Source of the DNA: Salibacterium qingdaonense
GTDB taxonomy: Bacteria; Bacillota; Bacilli; Bacillales; Marinococcaceae
Length of the DNA stretch: 64,000 bases
Assembly: GCF_900114715.1 (NCBI RefSeq)
Contig: NZ_FOTY01000005.1
Location: forward strand, 104,646-168,645
Direction of reading: 5' to 3'
Shown here: one piece after another, positions 10,891-19,342 of the stretch
Position numbering within the stretch: the stretch's first letter is position 1
Layout of the letters: each line of letters opens with the position of its first letter
The notes under the pieces: generated by a model
The model's input: only the letters and a program-made list of their open reading frames with translations
The model's database searches: none
What the model was told of the DNA's origin: nothing
Made by a program: the position numbers and the translations under genes

Positions 10891-11457
10891 TCACGCATTG
10901 CCCAGCCTCTTGCGCAAGGCTTCCCGGCCGCGGTGAATATGGGTTTTCACCGTGTTTTCCGGCAGATCCAGCACATCGCTGATTTCTGTGATGGACAAAT
11001 CTTCTATGTAACGCAGTATAACAGCAGCCCGGTATTTTTCCGGAAGAAGGGATATTTCCTGCTGCACCCATTCCTGCAGTTCCAGCGTAACCACCTGGTC
11101 TTCCGGTAGATTCTGTGAAGCGGCTAACTGCGAGTAGCCGGTCAATCCATCCGTTCCCTGAATCTCAGCATCCAGGGAATAATCAGGTTTCTTCTTTCGG
11201 ATCCGGTCGATGCACAGGTTCGTCGTGATACGAAACAGCCATGTCGAGAACTTCCGGCTTTCATCATAGCTCTCAATATTGGCATACGCCCGTAAAAACG
11301 CCTCTTGAGCCATATCCTGTGCCTCATATCCATTCCCGGTCATCCGGTAGGCGATCTGGTACACTTTATCTTTATACAGGTCTACCAGTTCAGCAAAAGC
11401 ATCCTGATCTCCTTCTTTTTTAATCTCTTTTATCAGTCGTTTCACTACCGCATCCAT
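10891..11457 (-). CDS. sigW: ECF RNA polymerase sigma factor SigW
   Basis: An extracytoplasmic-function sigma factor that responds to envelope stress, antimicrobial peptides and alkaline shock. Region 2 (DMAQEAFLRAYANIESYDESRKFSTWLFRI) and region 4 (LPEKYRAAVILRYIEDLSITEISDVL...HRGREALRKRL) are both complete, and RIRKKKPDYSLDAE matches the SigW subgroup. I chose the ATG at 11457 (188 residues): GGAGG lies 8 bases upstream, whereas the GTG at 11472 overlaps no usable site. A SigW-type promoter precedes it, so it is autoregulated. Confidence 0.96.
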   Translation of the reverse strand: MDAVVKRLIKEIKKEGDQDAFAELVDLYKDKVYQIAYRMTGNGYEAQDMAQEAFLRAYANIESYDESRKFSTWLFRITTNLCIDRIRKKKPDYSLDAEIQGTDGLTGYSQLAASQNLPEDQVVTLELQEWVQQEISLLPEKYRAAVILRYIEDLSITEISDVLDLPENTVKTHIHRGREALRKRLGNA

Positions 11458-11496
11458 GTTCTCGACCTCCACCCATTTTCTCAGGGTATCTTCATC

Positions 11497-11522
11497 TACG
11501 TATCACAGCGTTTTTCGTTTCA
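11497..11522 (-). promoter_or_regulatory. SigW-dependent promoter of sigW-rsiW
   Basis: On the minus strand TGAAAC and CGTA are separated by exactly 16 bases, the consensus spacing of SigW promoters, about 40 bases before the sigW start codon. This predicts positive autoregulation as in Bacillus subtilis. Confidence 0.9.
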
Positions 11523-11657
11523 GACGATACGATTGTATCACGTTTTAGAAGGAAAGGTATAAAAATGACAATTTTGTGAAAAGATATGTTTCCTTGTTTT
11601 CAATACAATGGAAATGAGCGATAATATACAGGATATTCTGAATGAGGAGTGACAATC

Positions 11658-11837
11658 TTGTCAGAACAACTTCTTTTGCGGGAGATTGAAATAAAAAGAG
11701 AGAAATTGAACAGACAGGCCTGCAGACAGTCCCTTTTTTCGGAAGAGGTTATCCGCCTCAGCAAAGAACTCGACCACCTGCTGAATATGTATAACGGATG
11801 GTGCCGTGACAACCAGCCTGCTGCTCCCGCCAACTAA
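11658..11837 (+). CDS. Spo0E-family aspartyl-phosphate phosphatase
   Basis: A 59-residue two-helix protein with the signature VIRLSKELDHLLNMY (SxxLD motif) of Spo0E, YisI and YnzD phosphatases, which dephosphorylate Spo0A-P and delay sporulation. I start it at TTG 11658, preceded by GAGGAG at 8 bases; the in-frame GTG at 11649 overlaps that site. It stands alone and ends at an intrinsic terminator. Its presence argues for a spore-forming host. Confidence 0.85.
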   Translation: MSEQLLLREIEIKREKLNRQACRQSLFSEEVIRLSKELDHLLNMYNGWCRDNQPAAPAN

Positions 11838-11856
11838 TTTATCATTTACCCTTTTT

Positions 11857-11886
11857 TCCGCCAGGTTTCTATAAGGCGGATTTTTT
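11857..11886 (+). terminator. Intrinsic terminator of the spo0E-like gene
   Basis: Stem TCCGCC / GGCGGA with a 12-base loop followed by TTTTTT, 20 bases after the stop codon. Confidence 0.85.
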
Positions 11887-11911
11887 GTGCTTTTAAAAGC
11901 ACTCATACCTT

Positions 11912-11940
11912 AAAAAGCTCAGCTGAAGGAGCTGAGCTTT
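11912..11940 (-). terminator. Terminator of the tRNA operon
   Basis: Perfect 11-bp stem (AAAGCTCAGCT and its complement) with a 5-base loop; on the minus strand a TTTTT tract follows. It closes the six-tRNA operon. Confidence 0.85.
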
Positions 11941-11957
11941 GGGTTTGCTTGATTAAA

Positions 11958-12033
11958 TGGTGGAGCCTAGCGGGATCGAACCGCTGACCTCCTGCGTGCA
12001 AAGCAGGCGCTCTCCCGGCTGAGCTAAGGCCCC
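11958..12033 (-). tRNA. tRNA-Ala(TGC)
   Basis: Full cloverleaf on the minus strand, GGGGCCT acceptor, TTTGCAC anticodon loop (anticodon TGC), GGTTCGATCC T-loop and an encoded CCA end. Last gene of the tRNA operon. Confidence 0.97.
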
Positions 12034-12047
12034 GTACGTATGTATAA

Positions 12048-12121
12048 TGGAGCGGGTGATGGGAATCGAACCCACGACATCAGCTTGGAAGGCTGAGGTT
12101 TTACCACTAAACTACACCCGC
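12048..12121 (-). tRNA. tRNA-Gly(TCC)
   Basis: GCGGGTG acceptor stem, anticodon TCC in loop CTTCCAA, GGTTCGATTCC T-arm, encoded CCA. Confidence 0.97.
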
Positions 12122-12125
12122 ATCA

Positions 12126-12200
12126 TGGAGCGGAAGACGGGATTCGAACCCGCGACCCCCACCTTGGCAAGGTGGTGTTCTACCACTGAACTACTTCCGC
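12126..12200 (-). tRNA. tRNA-Gly(GCC)
   Basis: GCGGAAG acceptor stem, anticodon GCC in loop TTGCCAA, GGTTCGAATCC T-arm, encoded CCA. Confidence 0.97.
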
Positions 12201-12214
12201 GTTCCTTTGAAAAT

Positions 12215-12290
12215 TGGTGAGCCATGGAGGATTCGAACCTCCGACCCTCTGATTAAAAGTCAGATGCTCTGCCAACTGAGCTAATGGCTC
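12215..12290 (-). tRNA. tRNA-Lys(TTT)
   Basis: GAGCCAT acceptor stem, anticodon TTT in loop CTTTTAA, standard T-arm, encoded CCA. Confidence 0.97.
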
Positions 12291-12398
12291 TTCTTTAATA
12301 AATGGTCTCCGTACACGACAGATCTTCACTACTGTATGTAAAAAGAACTGATTTTCATTGTACTCCATTGTAACCGAAAAAACAACGTCTTAAACAAA

Positions 12399-12483
12399 TG
12401 GTGGAGGGGGACGGATTCGAACCGCCGAACCCGAAGGAGCGGATTTACAGTCCGCCGCGTTTGGCCAACTTCGCTACCCCTCC
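12399..12483 (-). tRNA. tRNA-Tyr(GTA)
   Basis: An 85-base class II tRNA with a long variable arm, GGAGGGG acceptor stem, anticodon GTA in loop CTGTAAA and an encoded CCA. Confidence 0.97.
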
Positions 12484-12546
12484 ATCTTCAAAAGACACTT
12501 ACCCATTATACCAAAAAAGCGCATAATGTCAATGAAAAAAGGAGAA

Positions 12547-12621
12547 TGGTGACCCGTACGGGATTCGAACCCGTGTTACCGCCGTGAAAGGGCGGTGTCT
12601 TAACCACTTGACCAACGGGCC
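12547..12621 (-). tRNA. tRNA-Glu(TTC)
   Basis: GGCCCGT acceptor stem, anticodon TTC in loop CTTTCAC, standard T-arm, encoded CCA. First gene of the operon. Confidence 0.97.
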
Positions 12622-12663
12622 ATTTCTCCAGCAGAATCAAAACCTTGTCTGCTGACACAAGAC

Positions 12664-12693
12664 ATTGTATCTTAAGTACTTAGGTTATTGCAA
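12664..12693 (-). promoter_or_regulatory. Putative sigma-A promoter of the tRNA operon
   Basis: On the minus strand TTGCAA and TACAAT are separated by 18 bases, about 40 bases before tRNA-Glu and just after the end of ddl. Good -10, moderate -35. Confidence 0.6.
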
Positions 12694-12706
12694 TACTTTT
12701 TTTAAA

Positions 12707-13918
12707 TCAGGAGGAACTTTTTGTTCCGCTCTTGGTTCCTTTTCCTCCGCCTGCCTTCTGCATGGAAAACAAATTGGAATCGATGGAAAAAACGAGTTTA
12801 TCCCGTTCTCTCTTACGTTTCAACGCGAGCTGAATAAGCTGATCCGTTAATGTCGTATAATCTTTGCCGGCCGGCTCCCACAGATAATACGAGAGAGAGC
12901 CTGGTATCGTGTTGATTTCATTTACATATACCCGGTCCTTGTTCTGATCGATAAGAAAATCAATACGGGACACGCCGCTGCACCCGAGAATCTGAAAGGT
13001 GTCCTTGGCAAGTTCCTGGATTTCCTTTGCCCTGCTTTCCTCAAGCTCCGCAGGAATGATACGGTCTGTACTTTCCATTCCTTTAGCACCGTCGCCGTCT
13101 TTGCCGCTGCCGCCTTGATATTTATCTTCATAACTCAAGATATCTTCAGATTTCAGCACTTCTTCGATAACAGACGCTTCCACCTCTTCATAATCTCCAA
13201 GAACCGAACAGTTCACTTCTTTCATGTCTTCAACCATTGTTTCAACGAGGAGTTTGGAGGAAAACTCCATAGCTTCTTCCACCGCTTCCTCGAGTTCCCG
13301 CTCATTTTCCGCCTTATTGATACCGACACTGGAGCCAAGATTGGCCGGCTTCACAATGACCGGAAAACCAAGTTTTTCATGTATCATTTTGGTCATTTCC
13401 CGGCTGTTTTCGATCCAGTGGCTGCTGTAAAACCAGACATAATCGAGAACCGGAACACCAGAATCCCGCAGAATCTGTTTCATTACCACTTTATCCATGC
13501 CGCCTGCTGAAGACAGCACATCGCATCCTACGTAAGGAAGATGAAGCAGTTCAAAGTATCCCTGCATTACTCCATCTTCTCCGAATGTACCGTGGAAAAT
13601 AGGGAAAGCAAGGTCTATTTCTGTAATGGTTTTCTTTCCAAAACGAGGAATCGGGTCTTTCTGAAGCAGAACGCTTTCATCTTCTGAAGTCGTGAGTGTG
13701 ACTTTCTGTGCATTCTCCAGCAGATTGTCCATGTCTTTGTAGTTTTCTATATCCAGCAGCTGTTCACCGGTGTAAAAGGAGCGGTCTTTGCTGATATACA
13801 CAGGGACCGCTTCGTATTTCGAGTCGTCCATCGCCTGCACAGCCTGCAGAGCGGTAATAACGGATACTTCATGTTCCACCGACACACCGCCGAAAAATAC
13901 CCCTACCCTTGTTTTCAT
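12707..13918 (-). CDS. ddl: D-alanine--D-alanine ligase
   Basis: An ATP-grasp enzyme joining two D-alanines for the end of the peptidoglycan stem peptide. Motifs seen are the N-terminal VFFGGVSVEHEVSV, the mid-domain FPIFHGTFGEDGVMQGYFE, PVIVKPANLGSSVG (ATP binding), and the C-terminal VNEINTIPGSLSYYLWE, which binds Mg-ATP and the second D-Ala. At 403 residues it is longer than the compact Ddl group, with a Gly/Lys/Ser-rich tail (GGGKGTKSGTKSSS). It follows the MurF-like gene by 21 bases in the same orientation and is the last gene of that operon. Confidence 0.93.
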   Translation of the reverse strand: MKTRVGVFFGGVSVEHEVSVITALQAVQAMDDSKYEAVPVYISKDRSFYTGEQLLDIENYKDMDNLLENAQKVTLTTSEDESVLLQKDPIPRFGKKTITEIDLAFPIFHGTFGEDGVMQGYFELLHLPYVGCDVLSSAGGMDKVVMKQILRDSGVPVLDYVWFYSSHWIENSREMTKMIHEKLGFPVIVKPANLGSSVGINKAENERELEEAVEEAMEFSSKLLVETMVEDMKEVNCSVLGDYEEVEASVIEEVLKSEDILSYEDKYQGGSGKDGDGAKGMESTDRIIPAELEESRAKEIQELAKDTFQILGCSGVSRIDFLIDQNKDRVYVNEINTIPGSLSYYLWEPAGKDYTTLTDQLIQLALKRKRERDKLVFSIDSNLFSMQKAGGGKGTKSGTKSSS

Positions 13919-13939
13919 GTACAGCTCTCCTTCGTTTGA

Positions 13940-15526
13940 TTACTCGTTAAATGTATCCGGGAGATCATTTTCCAGCAGAACTACTGACTTCTGAACCGCC
14001 TGCTCGTTCATTTTCTGAAGGGCGTCCTGCAGGTTCTCCGCTACATAATATTGATTTTTGGGATATCCTTTGTCTGCCAGTCCCTGCTGCATCGGTTCCG
14101 TTTGTTTCTTCCCGACTAATATGACAAAGTCACAGACATCTGCAGCATATTCGGCAAACCTCTTGTTCAGTTCATACTCTTTTTCTCCCAGCTCTATCAT
14201 TCCGGGTGTGACAAGCATCTTGTATTCCGGCATCTGTCCCAGCACTTCAAGCGCCATTCTCGATCCGACCGGATTCGAGTTGAAACTGTCGTCTACAATA
14301 GTAATATTGCCGGATGATTTTTTCAGTTCCAGACGGTGTTCCACCGGCGCGACCTGCTTTACAGAACGGGCAATCTTTTCAAAAGAAATGCCTTTTTCCG
14401 ATGCCATCGCTATCGCGGCAAGAATATTGTAGATGTTATGACGACCGAGCAGTTTCGTCTGAATCTTTACCGACGTTCCATCGTATTTATAAACGGTGAA
14501 CTCCGACCCTTTGGAAGAATAGGAAATATCAGCAGCCCGGTAATGAAGATCCACTGAATCAATCCCGTAATACATCGTCCGGCACTGATTACGCTGCTGG
14601 TAAGACATGATATTCTGATCATCTTTATTCAGAAAAGCCGTCCCCTCATGCGGGAGTGTCTCAATTAATTCAAATTTTGTCTTCTTGATATTATCAAGTG
14701 TCTTGAATGTCTCCAGATGCTGCTCCCCGATAGCGGTCAGTATTCCGTATTTCTGATGAACGAGTTCACTTATGTCCTGAATATCATATTCCTGTTTTGC
14801 TCCCATTTCCGCAATAAAAATATTGTGATAGGGTTTCAGCATCGTCCGGATGGTCTTGGTTACTCCCATTTTTGTGTTATAGCTCTCGGGAGTCATCAAT
14901 ACATTAAACTCAGACGACAGGACGGTTTCGAGAATGTGTTTCGTACTTGTCTTTCCGTAACTGCCCGTCACACCAATTACTTCAAGGTTGTTCATCTGTT
15001 TAATTATCTTCTCCGCATCATGGTAGTAGTACTGGCTGATCTGTTTTTCCACCGGCCAGTTGATAACATTGGCAGCAAGGGTATAAAAATACGTGAGAAC
15101 GGAGGAACCTGCCATAAGCAGCAGAAACCATCCAATACTGCTTTCAAGCCCTGTGCCGAAAATAATGCCCAGCAGAGCAGTCACCGCAAATAATACCCCG
15201 GTTGTAACAAGAAGCCTCTTCACTCTGGAAGTAAAGACCAGCTTCTTCTTTTCTTGTTCTTCCGCCGTGAAATAGGCCAAAAGCGCAAAAATAAGCGTTC
15301 CCGCGGTTAACGCTGCCGTTTCGTTTCCAAAAATCAATGGAAGAAAGGAAAGAAACGGAAGAAAGCTCTGTGCCGGAAAAGCTTTGGACGTGTGTGAAAC
15401 CACCCAGTTCCAGTATCGTTCTGTCCGATAGGCATTTAACTGCAGCATATGAGTGCTGGTTTTCACGATTCGGGCCGTGTGCCAGCCCCAGGCTGCCAGG
15501 AATAATAGTATAAGTATGCCTGTCAT
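13940..15526 (-). CDS. Membrane-anchored MurF-like Mur ligase
   Basis: A 528-residue ATP-dependent Mur ligase of the MurF type, expected to add D-Ala-D-Ala or a similar group to a muropeptide. The catalytic part from about residue 185 shows the P-loop GVTGSYGKTSTKH, NIFIAEMGAKQEYDI, VEHRLE and the MurF-like DDSFNSNPVGS. Unlike ordinary MurF (about 450 residues), the N-terminal UDP-substrate domain seems to be replaced by a membrane domain: about four hydrophobic helices within residues 1-170. This points to a substrate presented at the membrane or to another amide-forming reaction. It overlaps the upstream hydrolase gene by one base and is followed by ddl, so the three are one operon. Confidence 0.82.
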   Translation of the reverse strand: MTGILILLFLAAWGWHTARIVKTSTHMLQLNAYRTERYWNWVVSHTSKAFPAQSFLPFLSFLPLIFGNETAALTAGTLIFALLAYFTAEEQEKKKLVFTSRVKRLLVTTGVLFAVTALLGIIFGTGLESSIGWFLLLMAGSSVLTYFYTLAANVINWPVEKQISQYYYHDAEKIIKQMNNLEVIGVTGSYGKTSTKHILETVLSSEFNVLMTPESYNTKMGVTKTIRTMLKPYHNIFIAEMGAKQEYDIQDISELVHQKYGILTAIGEQHLETFKTLDNIKKTKFELIETLPHEGTAFLNKDDQNIMSYQQRNQCRTMYYGIDSVDLHYRAADISYSSKGSEFTVYKYDGTSVKIQTKLLGRHNIYNILAAIAMASEKGISFEKIARSVKQVAPVEHRLELKKSSGNITIVDDSFNSNPVGSRMALEVLGQMPEYKMLVTPGMIELGEKEYELNKRFAEYAADVCDFVILVGKKQTEPMQQGLADKGYPKNQYYVAENLQDALQKMNEQAVQKSVVLLENDLPDTFNE

Positions 15527-16299
15527 TACTTCCTCTCCCCTTTATCTTTTTGAAGGAAAGAATCGATTACCAACAAAAACTGCTGCCGCTTATCAAGATA
15601 CGAATAATGACCCGCATTTTCCAGAACGACAAGACCCGCATCCGGAATCATGTCTTCCATCAAACGGGCATCTGCGACGGGCGTTGCCTCATCATGCTCC
15701 CCCCATACAAGCAGTGTCGGCACCTGTATGTCGGGAAGATGATGGCGGAGGTCCTCATTCACGACTTTAACAAACGTCTGCTGCATCGTTCCGGAAACAT
15801 TTTTATAATCTGTGGAACCGAGCTTTCCTTTTACTTTTGTAAGAATCGTTTCTTTATACCGGTTCAATACCGGCAGGTTCAATATATTTTTAAATGCTTT
15901 ATACGTGTAGACTTTAACATAATACTGCCATTTGCGTTTCGGCTTGATTCCGGCACTGTCTACAAGAATCACTTTATGTACCGGACTGCCGGCAGCGTAT
16001 TTGATCGATACCCTGCCACCGAAGGAATGACCCACGAGAATCGGCTGGTCGATATGCATCGTTTCAAGAAAGGTCCCGAGCATTTTGGTATAGGCTGCAA
16101 CGTCCCAGGGTTCCGGCGGTTCTTCACTTTCTCCAAAACCAGGGAAATCAAGGGACCATACTCTGAAATGTTTCTCCAGGGATTGATGAACCGGAGCAAA
16201 AGCTTTCCGCTCCGCCCCCCACCCGTGAAGAAGCACCACATCCGCTCCTTCTCCGGAGACGTGGTAGCCCACCTTCACTCCGTCTATATCTATGTTCAC
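15526..16299 (-). CDS. Alpha/beta hydrolase
   Basis: A 257-residue soluble alpha/beta-hydrolase. The oxyanion segment VVLLHGWGAER is at about 22-32, the nucleophile elbow GHSFGG at about 90-95, and a late acid/histidine pair is suggested by WGEHDEATP and NAGHYSYLD. The family includes esterases and C-C hydrolases; the substrate cannot be read. It is the first gene of an operon with the membrane Mur ligase and ddl (one-base overlap), hinting at an envelope-related role such as trimming or recycling an activated peptide or acyl group. Confidence 0.85.
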   Translation of the reverse strand: MNIDIDGVKVGYHVSGEGADVVLLHGWGAERKAFAPVHQSLEKHFRVWSLDFPGFGESEEPPEPWDVAAYTKMLGTFLETMHIDQPILVGHSFGGRVSIKYAAGSPVHKVILVDSAGIKPKRKWQYYVKVYTYKAFKNILNLPVLNRYKETILTKVKGKLGSTDYKNVSGTMQQTFVKVVNEDLRHHLPDIQVPTLLVWGEHDEATPVADARLMEDMIPDAGLVVLENAGHYSYLDKRQQFLLVIDSFLQKDKGERK

Positions 16300-16568
16300 A
16301 GCTATAACGCCCCTATTCTTCGCTGACTTATATCTATATTGTATATATAATCACCTGCTACGCTGTTTATGTTCTTTTCCATAAAACACATAGCCGCCAC
16401 TATATCTTATCATATCTAAAACAAAACGAGAATCGTATCTTTCATTCGGTTTGTCACTTGCAGCCCTTTCTCTCCAAGCAAACTTGTAATGTTATCTACA
16501 GAATAAAAATCTTCATATTATTTTTGCACAGAGCAGGATATAACTAAGCAGAAAGAGGAGGGTTTGGT

Positions 16569-17921
16569 ATGTTTCTGGAATATGACGCGGCTGTATTCAG
16601 CCGGATGCTGACCGGCCTGACACTCGGATTTCATATCATCTTCGCTACGATTGGTGTCGGCGTGCCGTTGATGATTGCCTTTGCCGAGTGGATGGGGCTG
16701 CGCAAACATGATGAACATTACCGGCTTCTCGCCCGGAGGTGGGCCCGCGGGTTTGTTGTCACGGTGGCGGTGGGTGTGGTGACCGGCACTTCCATCGGGT
16801 TGCAGCTGAACCTGCTCTGGCCGAATTTTATGCAGCTCGCCGGACAGACGATTTCCCTCCCCCTTTTCATGGAAGTATTTGCTTTCTTTTTCGAGGCAAT
16901 TTTTCTTGGTATATATCTTTACACGTGGGACCGGTTTAAAAACAGAACCCGCCATTTCCTTCTCATGATACCGATTGTCATCGGGGCTTCGTTTTCCGCT
17001 TTCTTTATCACCTCGGTCAACTCTTTCATGAATGCGCCTCGGGGTTTCGAGCTGACAAACGGTGTGATCACCAATATACACCCACTTGCTGCGATGTTCA
17101 ATCCGGCGGCTCCGACCAAAACCGCCCACGTGCTTGTCACCTGCTACCTCACGTCCGCTTTTGTGCTCGGCATGATCGGCGCCGTCAAAATGCTGAAAGG
17201 CGACCGGCATGTGTATCACAAAAAAGCATTGCAGCTGACGATGACAGCCGCGTTTGTTTTCTCTATCGGTACGGTAGGTATCGGTGATCTGTCGGGAAAA
17301 TACCTGGCCGAGTACCAACCTGAAAAACTGGCTGCCGCGGAATGGCATTTTAAAACGCAGACAGAAGCTCCACTTGTCGTAGGAGGAGTGCTGAAGGAAG
17401 GTAATAACGTTCAGTATGCGCTTGAAGTTCCCTATGCTCTCAGCATTCTGGCGCACGGCACGCCGTCGGCGGAAGTGACTGGTCTGGAGGAATTTGCACA
17501 GGAAGACCGGCCGCCGCTCATTGTGCATTACTTTTTTGACAGCATGGTAGCAATCGGGATGTATCTTGTTTTTATCCCCCTGCTCTACCTGGTATTCAGG
17601 TGGAAAAAACCGGGCTGGCTGCATCATAAGGTTCTGCTTTGGGGTATTGCCGCCGGCGGACCGTTGTCCATTCTTGCGACAGAATTGGGATGGGTGTATG
17701 CGGAAGTAGGCCGCCAGCCGTGGATTCTGCATGACATCATGCGGACACCGGAAGGCGCGACGACTTCCGAACATGTCGATGCCATGCTGTATCTGTTTAT
17801 CGGACTTTACGCTGTCCTCGGGATTTCAAGCGCCGTCGTTCTGCGAAAAATGTTCAAGAACAATCCCGTTGCTCATGAACTCGAGAGCCGCGGCATTGAC
17901 AGACGGGGAGGGTCGTCATGA
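16569..17921 (+). CDS. cydA: Cytochrome bd quinol oxidase subunit I
   Basis: Subunit I of the bd-type terminal oxidase, which reduces oxygen with quinol electrons at low oxygen or under stress. The 450-residue protein has about nine membrane helices. His22 in LTLGFHIIFATIGVG fits the heme b595 ligand, YQPEKLAAAEWHF fits the quinol-binding region, and GWVYAEVGRQPW is the conserved C-terminal heme region. The Q-loop is short, as in the Firmicute (YthA/Geobacillus) type. An AGAGGAGG site precedes the ATG. It overlaps cydB by 4 bases. No cydCD genes are nearby. Confidence 0.96.
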   Translation: MFLEYDAAVFSRMLTGLTLGFHIIFATIGVGVPLMIAFAEWMGLRKHDEHYRLLARRWARGFVVTVAVGVVTGTSIGLQLNLLWPNFMQLAGQTISLPLFMEVFAFFFEAIFLGIYLYTWDRFKNRTRHFLLMIPIVIGASFSAFFITSVNSFMNAPRGFELTNGVITNIHPLAAMFNPAAPTKTAHVLVTCYLTSAFVLGMIGAVKMLKGDRHVYHKKALQLTMTAAFVFSIGTVGIGDLSGKYLAEYQPEKLAAAEWHFKTQTEAPLVVGGVLKEGNNVQYALEVPYALSILAHGTPSAEVTGLEEFAQEDRPPLIVHYFFDSMVAIGMYLVFIPLLYLVFRWKKPGWLHHKVLLWGIAAGGPLSILATELGWVYAEVGRQPWILHDIMRTPEGATTSEHVDAMLYLFIGLYAVLGISSAVVLRKMFKNNPVAHELESRGIDRRGGSS

Positions 17922-18931
17922 CTTACGAAATACTCGGCATCACCGTATTGTGGCTGTTCCTTTACGGTTACCTGATTGTCGGCTCTATCGATTTCGGAGC
18001 CGGATTCTTTCACTTTTACAACAAACTCTCCCGCAAGAATTACCAGGTGAACAAACTGATCCAGCGCTATCTGTCCCCTGTGTGGGAAGTGACGAATGTG
18101 TTCCTTGTTTTTTTCTTTGTCGGGATTGTCGGTTTCTTCCCCGACACCGCGTATTATTACGGAACGGCGCTTCTTGTTCCGGGAAGCATCTCTATTGTCC
18201 TGATCGCCATACGCGGCTCCTACTATGCTTTCAACACGTATGGCTCCAAAGACAGCCGGGTATACTCATTTCTCTACGGGATAAGCGGACTGTTGATCCC
18301 TGCTTCATTCACGATCGTGCTTACGATTTCAGAAGGAGGTTATCTGGATGTGTCGGAAGGCAGTGTAACACTGCTGCTCCGCGAATTGCTGACTAGTACG
18401 TATTCCTGGAGCGTGGTAGTGCTGGCCGTGGTGAGTGTTCTTTATATTTCGGCCGCGTTTTTGACGTACTACTCGTATCAGGCGGGGGATAGAGCGTCCC
18501 ACCAGGTATTCCGCCGCTATACATTGTTATGGGCGGGGCCGGCCATTCTTGCCAGTCTGCTGATCTTCTATACGATCAGCCGGCACAATCCTGAACATTT
18601 CCAAAACATGCTGGATATAAGCTGGATGTTCATGTTGTCCTTCCTGTTTTTCCTGGGGGCTGTCATGCTGATTTACCGTGAACGCCGTCTCGGACTGGCC
18701 TTCGTACTGGTGATGCTCCAATTTTTCAGTGCGTGGTTCGGCTACGGAGCCTCCCACCTCCCGTACTTGTTATATCCGCACCTCACGATCTACGACGGGT
18801 TCGTGAACGAAACGATGGCAGCGGCACTGATTGCCGCTTTTATTGCAGGACTGCTGCTGTTGATCCCGTCCCTCGTTCTGTTAATGAGGCTGTTTTTGTT
18901 TGATGCTGATTATGTCCGCGGGAATCGTTAA
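17918..18931 (+). CDS. cydB: Cytochrome bd quinol oxidase subunit II
   Basis: Subunit II of cytochrome bd, 337 residues and about eight membrane helices. The N-terminal LWLFLYGYLIVGSIDFGAGFF and the SPVWEVTNVFLVFFFVG segment are typical. It starts inside the end of cydA (ATGA overlap), which couples their translation, and is followed by a very short membrane peptide gene resembling cydS. Confidence 0.95.
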   Translation: MTYEILGITVLWLFLYGYLIVGSIDFGAGFFHFYNKLSRKNYQVNKLIQRYLSPVWEVTNVFLVFFFVGIVGFFPDTAYYYGTALLVPGSISIVLIAIRGSYYAFNTYGSKDSRVYSFLYGISGLLIPASFTIVLTISEGGYLDVSEGSVTLLLRELLTSTYSWSVVVLAVVSVLYISAAFLTYYSYQAGDRASHQVFRRYTLLWAGPAILASLLIFYTISRHNPEHFQNMLDISWMFMLSFLFFLGAVMLIYRERRLGLAFVLVMLQFFSAWFGYGASHLPYLLYPHLTIYDGFVNETMAAALIAAFIAGLLLLIPSLVLLMRLFLFDADYVRGNR

Positions 18932-18949
18932 GGAAAGGAGCGGTGTGCT

Positions 18950-19057
18950 ATGGAGTTTTTCCTGCTTATGATCGCCCCCCATCTTGTTCTCGCTGCTTGT
19001 GTGCTGGCCGTTTTTTTATGGGGCGGACGGCGGAGCGATTATTTTCACAATGACTGA
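18950..19057 (+). CDS. cydS: CydS-like small subunit of cytochrome bd
   Basis: A 35-residue peptide beginning MEFFLLMIAPHLVLAACVL, with one membrane helix followed by WGGRRSDYFHND. It starts 18 bases after the cydB stop and has a good AAGGAG site. Its size, position, single helix and the early Pro after a hydrophobic start agree with CydS/YthC peptides, which plug the heme b558 side of Gram-positive cytochrome bd. It was not among longer predicted frames because of its size. Confidence 0.8.
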   Translation: MEFFLLMIAPHLVLAACVLAVFLWGGRRSDYFHND

Positions 19058-19079
19058 GGAGGAAGTGGACCTTGTTGGG

Positions 19080-19290
19080 GTTGGTGACGTTTGAGCGGTC
19101 CCACCCGGAGCCATCGTAGTTATAAACGGTTCATGGTTACGTTTACGAACATCGGACCCGCACAAACGTAACTATGGTTCATTCATGATTACGTTTGTGA
19201 AACTTCGAAACAGCAAAAGCGCGTCATAAATGGTTCTATGTAACGTTTTCCGCCATTTCCCGGTCCAAAACGTAAGGATGACCGGGCGCC
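19080..19290. repeat. Cluster of AAACGTAA-type inverted and direct repeats
   Basis: Several copies of AACGTA/TTACGTTT in alternating orientation, each near CATGGTT or ATGGTTCAT, for example CATGGTTACGTTT near 19131 facing AAACGTAACTATG near 19163, and TTACGTTT near 19182. No gene is visible. It adjoins the next repeat element and resembles the spacing motif AACGTC...ATGAATGATTC seen near 42.3 kb. Confidence 0.55.
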
Positions 19291-19342
19291 GGGCCTCAAG
19301 AGCACCGACATACCGATACACGTATCAATAAACAAGAAAAGC

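Noticed and set aside
16518..17774. 418-codon frame antisense to cydA
   Set aside because: cydA is unmistakable on the other strand; the antisense frame is a codon-bias shadow.
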